Positions 33,450 through 38,817 of a stretch of DNA of 38,817 nucleotides are shown here, piece after piece. The notes beneath the pieces were generated by a model, which saw only the letters and a list, made by a program, of their open reading frames with translations, did no database searches and was not told the origin of the DNA. The DNA lies in the NCBI GenBank assembly GCA_913041135.1, contig CAJWIF010000008.1, positions 1 through 38,817 on the forward strand. The letters are read 5' to 3'. Within the stretch, counting starts at the first letter, position 1; each line of letters begins with the position of its first letter. This DNA comes from an uncultured Flavobacteriales bacterium (GTDB taxonomy: Bacteria; Bacteroidota; Bacteroidia; Flavobacteriales_D; Sanyastnellaceae). The translations under genes and the position numbers were made by a program.

Positions 33450-34628
33450 TCAATAAAGAAACTGCTGGTATGGATATCGTTTGACATGAATCGCTCGAAC
33501 CTTCTCATAAATGAGCTCTTTCAATTCATCCACACCTGTTTTTTCGATGGCGGATAAAAAGAGAACTTCGTGTCCAGCCGATTCATAGCGGTCTTTGATT
33601 CCATTGATCTGATCCACGCGCGTGGGGCCGAAAGGCTCTTCCTCCAAGCGGTCCATCTTGTTGAATACGATCACTACAGGCTTGTCATCGCTGCCAATTT
33701 CCGCCAAGGTGCCGGTGACGACGTCAATGTGGTCTTCGAACTGCGGGTGGCTGACGTCCACGACATGGAGCAAGAGGTCGCTCTCACGCGTTTCATCCAA
33801 TGTGGATTTGAAGCTCTCAATCAATTGGTGGGGTAACTTTCGGATGAACCCAACCGTGTCACTGAGAAGGAAAGGAAGGTTTTGTAAAACCACCTTCCGC
33901 ACAGTCGTATCCAGTGTAGCGAAAAGCTTGTCTTCAGCAAAGACGTCACTTTTAGAAAGAAGCGTCATCATGGTGCTTTTGCCGGCATTGGTGTATCCAA
34001 CGAGCGCAACTCGGACCATGGAACCCCGATTGCCTCGCTGGGTTGCCATTTGCTTGTCGATCGCGAGCAGCTCTTTTTTGAGCAAGGCGATTCGATCGCG
34101 AATAATCCGTCGGTCCGTCTCAATTTCTTTCTCTCCAGGACCCTTCATGCCGATTCCCCCTTTTTGCTTCTGCAAGTGCGACCACATATTGGTTAAACGA
34201 GGAAGCAAGTATTGGTATTGAGCCAGTTCAACTTGGGTTTTGGCGTGCGCGGTACGAGCCCGTTGAGCGAATATGTCCAAGATGAGGTTGGGACGGTCCA
34301 AGATCTTTCGTTCGGGAATTACCTTCTCCAAATTTCGCATTTGGGTTGCCGTCAACTCGTCGTCGAAAATGAGAATGTCAATGTCATGCTCTTCAACGTA
34401 CTCTTTGATTTCAAGGGCTTTTCCGGATCCAACGAACGTGCGGATGTCGGGTTTGTCCAATCCTTGAATAAAGACGCGCTTGGAAATGGCTTGAGCGGTA
34501 GAGGCAAGGAAAGCCAACTCATCCAGATATTCCTCAACGAGCGCTCGAGTAACCCGGCCGGTGATCAATCCGATTAAAACGCAGGTTTCTGGCTCACGTT
34601 CCGTGCTGATGAGTTTTTTCTCTAACAT
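33450..34628 (-). CDS. hflX: Ribosome-associated GTPase HflX
   Basis: GTPase that binds 50S subunits and rescues stalled or hibernating ribosomes. The protein has 392 aa. The N-terminal domain has the glycine-rich HflX repeat region (TFVGSGKALEIKEY, then FDDELTATQMRNLEK). The linker with GGIGMKGPGEKEIETDRR precedes the G domain: G1 GYTNAGKST, G3 DTVGFIRKLPHQLIESF, G4 NKMD. The C-terminus is short. Its ATG lies 3 bases after the cytochrome c gene stop, so it is co-transcribed with redox proteins. Confidence 0.96.
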   Translation of the reverse strand: MLEKKLISTEREPETCVLIGLITGRVTRALVEEYLDELAFLASTAQAISKRVFIQGLDKPDIRTFVGSGKALEIKEYVEEHDIDILIFDDELTATQMRNLEKVIPERKILDRPNLILDIFAQRARTAHAKTQVELAQYQYLLPRLTNMWSHLQKQKGGIGMKGPGEKEIETDRRIIRDRIALLKKELLAIDKQMATQRGNRGSMVRVALVGYTNAGKSTMMTLLSKSDVFAEDKLFATLDTTVRKVVLQNLPFLLSDTVGFIRKLPHQLIESFKSTLDETRESDLLLHVVDVSHPQFEDHIDVVTGTLAEIGSDDKPVVIVFNKMDRLEEEPFGPTRVDQINGIKDRYESAGHEVLFLSAIEKTGVDELKELIYEKVRAIHVKRYPYQQFLY

Positions 34629-34631
34629 TGT

Positions 34632-34976
34632 TTAGTCGCGAAATTGCTCAATATATTTGGCGATTCCACGGATCGTGGCATCATCCAAAATGCCTTTTTG
34701 AGGAGGCATCGTGCCCTTTCCATAGGTGATCAGTGCCACGCGTTCTTCCAAGGACATCTCGGACAACGAGAGATCGGGTGCTTTGGAGGCCATAAGACGA
34801 CCATCTGTTCCATGGCACAACGAACATTTCATGGTGTAGGCACGCTGAATCTGACCGTCAGATGGAGGTGCTTTCTTGACGCTATTCTGGGCAGTGTTGT
34901 CCGTTGAACCGCATCCCATTCCCATGAGAACACAGCCCAAGAGCATGGCGCCGCTCCAAGCCAAACGATGTCCCAT
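34632..34976 (-). CDS. c-type cytochrome, probable lipoprotein
   Basis: Small monohaem cytochrome c with 114 aa. A hydrophobic signal region with Cys candidates for lipidation (LLGC near residue 14 and MGC near 22) is followed by a linker and one haem site CSLCH, with the sixth-ligand Met likely in GKGTMPPQKG. The tail IRGIAKYIEQFRD is the standard C-terminal helix. ATG 34976 overlaps the upstream gene's TGA by one base; an alternative ATG lies three codons earlier. Together with the preceding membrane protein it may form an electron-transfer pair. Electron donor and acceptor are unknown. Confidence 0.88.
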   Translation of the reverse strand: MGHRLAWSGAMLLGCVLMGMGCGSTDNTAQNSVKKAPPSDGQIQRAYTMKCSLCHGTDGRLMASKAPDLSLSEMSLEERVALITYGKGTMPPQKGILDDATIRGIAKYIEQFRD

Positions 34977-35428
34977 CAAAACCATCCGTAGGCTTCAAAG
35001 CCTGGCCGGATAGGCCAAGGAATGCTGGCCATGATAAGGACCAAAGCGAGACCAAAAAAGAGGAATTGACGTTTGTATTTAACCGTGTCGTCGGAAGCGC
35101 GCTTGACCAAGCTGTGTCCAAGTGTCCCCAGTATTACAGCGATGAGCATGCCGATGAGATGTTCGACGACAAAGAACCGCATGACCGCAATGCCCATGAT
35201 GGTCGAATCACCCAACATTGATGACCACCCTTTTCCTATGTACAATGTCAATCCGAGTAGGAGTTGAACGTGCAAGCTGATCATGGTAAACAAGCCGAGT
35301 TTGGCCTGCTTTGCCGAGAAGGCGTCGCCTTTGCTTTTTCCGATGCGGGATTGAATTAAAGTCCAAACCAGCAAAAACAATACGACCCAACGAAGGGCAC
35401 TGTGGAGGTGTTGAAATCCTGTGAGCAT
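34976..35428 (-). CDS. Cytochrome-b-like four-helix membrane protein
   Basis: A 150-aa membrane protein with four hydrophobic segments (about 12-28, 45-65, 80-105, 121-138). Conserved-looking His residues fall where haem b ligands would: HLHSALRW at the first helix, LHVQLLLG in the second, VEHLIGM and TLGHSLVK near the third. I recognise the pattern as the small protein often called cytochrome B in Bacteroidota; biochemical function is not established as far as I know. It ends PWPIRPGFEAYGWF. It is followed directly by a c-type cytochrome gene. An exact TATCTTTG box lies four bases before its ATG. Confidence 0.8.
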   Translation of the reverse strand: MLTGFQHLHSALRWVVLFLLVWTLIQSRIGKSKGDAFSAKQAKLGLFTMISLHVQLLLGLTLYIGKGWSSMLGDSTIMGIAVMRFFVVEHLIGMLIAVILGTLGHSLVKRASDDTVKYKRQFLFFGLALVLIMASIPWPIRPGFEAYGWF

Positions 35429-35432
35429 GGTT

Positions 35433-35440
35433 CAAAGATA
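35433..35440 (-). promoter_or_regulatory. Exact TAnnTTTG box four bases before cytochrome-b-like ATG
   Basis: TATCTTTG, AACC, ATG on the minus strand. The box touches the 3' base of the gdhA terminator stem, so termination and initiation signals abut. Confidence 0.65.
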
Positions 35441-35476
35441 ACGCCCCAAGTCTGCTGTTAGCGAGACTTGGGGCGT
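35441..35476 (-). terminator. 13-bp perfect hairpin after gdhA
   Basis: ACGCCCCAAGTCT pairs perfectly with AGACTTGGGGCGT around a ten-base loop, starting 25 bases after the gdhA stop. On the minus strand it is followed by TATCTTTG and not by a pure T-tract, so it is an imperfect intrinsic terminator. On the plus strand a CAATTCTTTT follows, but no plus gene needs it. Confidence 0.65.
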
Positions 35477-35501
35477 CAATTCTTTTAAAACGAGACAGGT
35501 G

Positions 35502-36857
35502 TCAGACGACGCCTTGATCAATCATCGAGTCAGCAACTTTCACGAAGCCCGCAATGTTGGCGCCTCGCACATAATTCACATGACCATCGGCGTTCTTCCC
35601 GTAGGCCACACATTGGCTATGAATGTCTTTCATAATGGTGAGCAATCGCTCATCCACTTCTTCTCGAGACCAGCTGATCCGCAAACTGTTTTGTGACATC
35701 TCCAATCCGCTAGTTGCGACTCCACCTGCATTGGATGCTTTGCCTGGGGCAAACAACACCTTGGCCTGGTCGAATACCTCAATGGCTTCTGGGGTACTCG
35801 GCATGTTGGCACCTTCTGCAATGACAATGCAGCCGTTATTTACGAGTGCGTGCGCTTCCTCTTCATTGAGTTCATTCTGCGTTGCACACGGAAATGCGGC
35901 GTGACAAGCAATGCCCCAAGGCCGTTGGCCTCCGTGGAATGTGGCTCCAGGGAATTGGGCAACGTATTCTTGGATACGGCCTCTTCGATTGTTCTTGAGG
36001 TCCATGATCCAGTCCAACTTCGCGCGGTCGATTCCAGCAGGATCATGAATGAATCCTTTGGAGTCGGACATGGTGAGCACCTTGGCTCCCATTTGAATGC
36101 ATTTTTCAGCGGCATATTGCGCCACGTTGCCCGATCCGGAGATGACAGCGGACTTGCCCTCGAAATTTTCGCCTTTTGTCGCAAGCATCTCTGCAGCGAA
36201 GTAAACGGTACCATAGCCGGTCGCTTCAGGGCGGATCAACGATCCTCCCCAATTGCGGCCTTTGCCTGTAAGGACGCCTGTAAACTCATTGCGCAAACGC
36301 TTGTATTGACCAAAGAGATAGCCAATTTCACGACCACCAACGCCGATGTCTCCTGCGGGGACATCTGTGTTGGGACCAATGTGTCGAGACAATTCCGTCA
36401 TGAAACTCTGGCAAAAACGCATCACCTCAGCATCCGATTTCCCCTTGGGATTGAAATCGGAACCGCCTTTTCCGCCGCCCATGGGCAACGTGGTTAAGCT
36501 GTTCTTGAACACCTGCTCGAATCCGAGGAATTTCAAAACACTCAACGTCACCGTCGGGTGAAACCGCAACCCGCCTTTGTAAGGCCCGATTGCCGAATTG
36601 AATTCTACCCGGTAACCGCGGTTGATTTGAACTTCGCCCGCATCAGTTGTCCAAGGAACTCGGAAAATAATCGTTCGTTCTGGCTCAACCATGCGTTCCA
36701 AAATGCGATGCTTCGCATATTGGGGGTGGTCAGCAATGAAAGGAATGACGGTCTCAGCGACCTCTTGTACCGCTTGAATGAACTCAGGTTCATGTGCGTT
36801 TTGGGCAGCCACTTGTGCCATGAAGGCATCAATCTGCGCCTGGTGAGATAGGGACAT
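35502..36857 (-). CDS. gdhA: Glutamate dehydrogenase (NADP-type)
   Basis: Interconverts 2-oxoglutarate plus ammonia and glutamate. The 451-aa length and sequence fit the hexameric NADP-preferring family. Glutamate-site blocks: GPYKGGLRFHPTV and PMGGGKGGSDFNPKGKS (catalytic Lys), DVPAGDIGVGGREIGYLFG, and RPEATGYG. The nucleotide-binding domain shows SGSGNVAQYAAEK. Start ATG 36857 (MSLSHQAQIDAFM); a TTG one codon earlier is ignored. Its promoter box overlaps the end of the upstream SDR gene region, so it may be expressed independently. Confidence 0.96.
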   Translation of the reverse strand: MSLSHQAQIDAFMAQVAAQNAHEPEFIQAVQEVAETVIPFIADHPQYAKHRILERMVEPERTIIFRVPWTTDAGEVQINRGYRVEFNSAIGPYKGGLRFHPTVTLSVLKFLGFEQVFKNSLTTLPMGGGKGGSDFNPKGKSDAEVMRFCQSFMTELSRHIGPNTDVPAGDIGVGGREIGYLFGQYKRLRNEFTGVLTGKGRNWGGSLIRPEATGYGTVYFAAEMLATKGENFEGKSAVISGSGNVAQYAAEKCIQMGAKVLTMSDSKGFIHDPAGIDRAKLDWIMDLKNNRRGRIQEYVAQFPGATFHGGQRPWGIACHAAFPCATQNELNEEEAHALVNNGCIVIAEGANMPSTPEAIEVFDQAKVLFAPGKASNAGGVATSGLEMSQNSLRISWSREEVDERLLTIMKDIHSQCVAYGKNADGHVNYVRGANIAGFVKVADSMIDQGVV

Positions 36858-36884
36858 CAACGTATATATTAACGTTCAGAGCGA

Positions 36885-36892
36885 CAAATCTA
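36885..36892 (-). promoter_or_regulatory. gdhA promoter -7 box
   Basis: TAGATTTG (exact TAnnTTTG) on the minus strand, 27 bases before the gdhA ATG and 2 bases after the SDR stop codon. No TTG lies at standard spacing. Confidence 0.5.
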
Positions 36893-36894
36893 AG

Positions 36895-37698
36895 TCACAA
36901 GGACAAAGTTCGACCACCATCAACCGGTAAATTGATTCCGGAAATGTAACTCGCTGAAGGCGAAGCTAAAAAAGCGATGGCGCGAGCAATCTCTTCAGGT
37001 TTTCCTGTGCGGTTCATGGGAACAGCTGCAGCCATCTGATTGCGAATAGCTTCCTTGGATAAACCCGATTTGAGCGCTTTTGAAGAAATGATTTCATCAA
37101 GGCGGCCCGTGTCAGTTGCTCCAGGTAGGACATTGTTGACAGTGATGCCATGCATACCCACCTCATTGGCCCATGTTTTGGCCCAGTTAGCGACGGCACC
37201 TCGTACGGTATTGCTAACGCCTAAACCGGAAAGAGGTTGTTTAACGCTCGTACTGATCACATTGATAATCCGGCCAAATCCGGCCTCTTTCATTCCAGGG
37301 AAAACGGCCTGTGCGAGCAGTTGATTGCAAATCAGGTGTTGCTCAAATGTCTTCATAAAGGCCTCCGGAGTTGCTTCAACGATGGGGCCGCCAGCAGGGC
37401 CACCTGTGTTGTTGACGAGAATATGAACAGTTTCGGAATCGACTATGGCGCCGATTTGTTCTTGAACATCTGCAGGGTGACTGAAGTCAGCCACGGCGAA
37501 AGCATGCCGACTAGGCTCTTCAAGTGACTGCAACGCCGCTTCAAGTTTCTGCGCATTGCGCGCCACGATAATAACCCGTGCTCCCAATCCAGCCAAGTGC
37601 TGGGCTGTAGCTAAACCAATTCCTTGAGAAGCGCCGCACACTACGGCAGTTCTGTTCTCCAAGTTCATTGGCATCCAGTTTGATCCTTGATGACTCAT
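36895..37698 (-). CDS. Short-chain dehydrogenase/reductase
   Basis: NAD(P)-dependent oxidoreductase of the classical SDR type, 267 aa. Cofactor motif GASQGIGLA, NTGG (the NNAG-like motif; here NNTGG), catalytic Ser in NVISTS. At the usual YxxxK position the sequence reads GVSNTVRGAVANWAKTW: the Tyr is replaced, with a Lys four to eight residues later. This variation is typical of the 3-oxoacyl-reductase-like atypical branch, so activity is uncertain. The C-terminal ISGINLPVDGGR is standard. ATG 37698 is chosen because TACCTTCG lies four bases upstream; a later Met (37668) would also fit the Rossmann start. The substrate is unknown. Confidence 0.85.
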   Translation of the reverse strand: MSHQGSNWMPMNLENRTAVVCGASQGIGLATAQHLAGLGARVIIVARNAQKLEAALQSLEEPSRHAFAVADFSHPADVQEQIGAIVDSETVHILVNNTGGPAGGPIVEATPEAFMKTFEQHLICNQLLAQAVFPGMKEAGFGRIINVISTSVKQPLSGLGVSNTVRGAVANWAKTWANEVGMHGITVNNVLPGATDTGRLDEIISSKALKSGLSKEAIRNQMAAAVPMNRTGKPEEIARAIAFLASPSASYISGINLPVDGGRTLSL

Positions 37699-37702
37699 GC
37701 TG

Positions 37703-37710
37703 CGAAGGTA
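37703..37710 (-). promoter_or_regulatory. TACCTTCG box four bases before SDR ATG
   Basis: One mismatch to TAnnTTTG, then CAGC and ATG 37698 on the minus strand. Confidence 0.4.
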
Positions 37711-37777
37711 GCAAGGAGCGGCAGGATTTGGTGTGCTTCGACTGGGTCACGCGTGTGTGCGTCCTTTAAAATCGCTT

Positions 37778-37785
37778 TACATTTG
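37778..37785 (+). promoter_or_regulatory. mce promoter -7 box
   Basis: TACATTTG (exact TAnnTTTG), 21 bases before the epimerase ATG, divergent from the SDR box. Confidence 0.5.
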
Positions 37786-37806
37786 AGAAACCGCAGGTTA
37801 GCAAGC

Positions 37807-38205
37807 ATGAAGCGCATCGATCACATAGGAATTGCCGTTCGGGATTTACACGAAGCTGAAAAGGTTTTCACCGACGTGCTGGGCGTAGGACCTTTCAAAA
37901 AGGAATCTGTTGATGATGAGTCGGTCCAAGTGAGCTTTTTTCAAGCGGGAGAAAGCAAAGTTGAGCTCCTGGAGTCCACGACTGAAGATGGTCCCATTGC
38001 GCGCCACATTGAAAAGAGAGGCGAAGGATTGCACCATGTTGCCTTTCATGTGGATGATTTGGATGCGGAGTTGAAGCGGTTGGAAGAATTGGGCTACAGG
38101 ATCGTTTCAGGACCGAAATCAGGGGCCGACAATAAGACCATTGCTTTTTTACATCCTGCTGATGCCAATAAGGTGTTGGTTGAATTGTGTGCGGATTCCG
38201 CTTGA
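37807..38205 (+). CDS. mce: Methylmalonyl-CoA epimerase
   Basis: Interconverts (S)- and (R)-methylmalonyl-CoA between carboxylase and B12-dependent mutase in propionate metabolism. The protein has 132 aa, a vicinal-oxygen-chelate (glyoxalase) fold of two modules. Metal ligands expected in the family are visible: DHIGIAV (His6), LHHVAFHVDD in the second half, and the C-terminal Glu in VLVELC. The N-terminus MKRIDHIGIAVRDL fixes ATG 37807, although the frame is open further upstream. The adenosyltransferase at 25.7 kb supplies the mutase cofactor. Confidence 0.93.
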   Translation: MKRIDHIGIAVRDLHEAEKVFTDVLGVGPFKKESVDDESVQVSFFQAGESKVELLESTTEDGPIARHIEKRGEGLHHVAFHVDDLDAELKRLEELGYRIVSGPKSGADNKTIAFLHPADANKVLVELCADSA

Positions 38206-38206
38206 G

Positions 38207-38817
38207 TCAATTCCCTCGAGACCAGCGCATTTTCTTGCGCATTTTGGGGCCAAACAAATCTCTTCCAGGTTGGCCATCCGGAGCACCGACACACGAAGCT
38301 GCTGGACGCTTTTTGAGCAAATCCCATGAAATGCTGAATTGCCACGGTCTGTAACTGCCTTCCATCCAATCCCAAGCACCTCCTCCTTGGAGGGCAGTCG
38401 GTTCCAATTGGACCAAATCGGTATTGACCAGTAGTCGAAGAAATCGTCCCGATTGTGTCCGCACGCCCAACCCCAATCCGCCTTCAAACGCCAAGCGCCA
38501 GTCTGAAGGATTGGGCAGGGGCAAAAATAAAGAATCCGCTCCGACACGGGAAGTTTCCAATCCGAACTCGCGATTCCATCCGATTCCGATATGCGCATCC
38601 AAAAAGAAGTCGGGCATGATCTCAATGGCACGATGGACTTGAAGTGCCGTTTGCAACGTAAACACCGATTCTCCTCGATCCACGAGTGTGTCTGCGACCA
38701 TCGGAGCCCCCGGGGAGTTTCCTGCAACGCGTCCTATAAACTCTGAATTCGCAGCATGTCGGATCCCCCCCAACTCGATGCTCCATCGATCCCACAGAAT
38801 CGGTTCTTTGACAGTCC
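38207..38817 (-). CDS. Putative outer-membrane beta-barrel protein, 5' end outside window
   Basis: The frame is open from the window edge to the stop at 38207, about 203 codons seen, so the N-terminus and any signal peptide are missing. I do not recognise a family. The visible part has alternating hydrophobic/aromatic stretches resembling beta-strands (WSIELGGIRHA, LDAHIGIGWNREFG, LAFEGGLGLGVRT, LRLLVNTDLVQLEP, WQFSISWDLL). After the last strand comes a basic tail of about 40 residues, so it does not end in the usual aromatic residue of classical porins. The stop lies one base from the mce stop, on the opposite strand. Confidence 0.55.
   Translation of the reverse strand, partial: TVKEPILWDRWSIELGGIRHAANSEFIGRVAGNSPGAPMVADTLVDRGESVFTLQTALQVHRAIEIMPDFFLDAHIGIGWNREFGLETSRVGADSLFLPLPNPSDWRLAFEGGLGLGVRTQSGRFLRLLVNTDLVQLEPTALQGGGAWDWMEGSYRPWQFSISWDLLKKRPAASCVGAPDGQPGRDLFGPKMRKKMRWSRGN

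Overview
The window looks like ordinary chromosomal DNA of a Bacteroidota bacterium, with fairly even base composition. The phylum call rests on three things: several -7 boxes of the type TAnnTTTG, weak or absent Shine-Dalgarno sequences, and gene sets and orders typical of the phylum (purH followed by mreB-mreC-mreD-mrdA-rodA; rbfA followed by a LolC/E-like permease; a short DUF2795-type acidic protein; a small cytochrome-b-like membrane protein). A Flavobacteriales-like aerobic heterotroph is my guess, and nothing below phylum is firm. I found no phage, transposon, CRISPR, tRNA or rRNA.

Layout. 1-3.5 kb, minus strand: pabB (3' end cut by the window), hemH, lpdA. 3.6-12.6 kb, plus strand: RND exporter, rfbA, polyprenyl diphosphate synthase, an unrecognised 115-aa protein, then sucA and sucB. 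With lpdA these give all three activities of 2-oxoglutarate dehydrogenase. 12.6-20 kb, minus strand: a candidate small RNA, then (read from the right) purH and the rod-shape operon mreBCD-mrdA-rodA. 20-25.3 kb: FtsX/MacB-type permease, rfbD and pgm (plus), cvpA (minus), a GNAT acetyltransferase and a structured terminated RNA (plus). 25.4-26.3 kb, minus: DUF2795-like protein and PduO-type cobalamin adenosyltransferase. 26.4-29.8 kb, plus: dCMP deaminase, S41 protease, superoxide dismutase, ispD. 29.8-33.1 kb: CPBP membrane protease (minus), dusB (plus), LolC/E-like permease (minus). 33.1-37.7 kb, minus: rbfA, hflX, a c-type cytochrome lipoprotein, a cytochrome-b-like membrane protein, gdhA and an SDR oxidoreductase. 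37.8-38.8 kb: methylmalonyl-CoA epimerase (plus) and a partial beta-barrel-like protein (minus).

How the genes connect. Central carbon and nitrogen metabolism is represented by sucAB-lpdA, gdhA and the methylmalonyl-CoA branch (epimerase plus the adenosyltransferase that makes the mutase cofactor). Envelope growth is represented by mre/mrdA/rodA, isoprenoid synthesis (ispD, polyprenyl synthase), nucleotide-sugar synthesis (rfbA, rfbD, pgm) and permeases. Ribosome and RNA upkeep is represented by rbfA, hflX and dusB.

The most interesting signal is regulatory. At least seven start codons sit exactly four bases after a TAnnTTTG-like box (three exact, four with one mismatch). This implies leaderless mRNAs that start at or next to the ATG. 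Two candidate small RNAs, at about 12.6-12.7 kb and 25.2-25.3 kb, are the best possibly undescribed elements.
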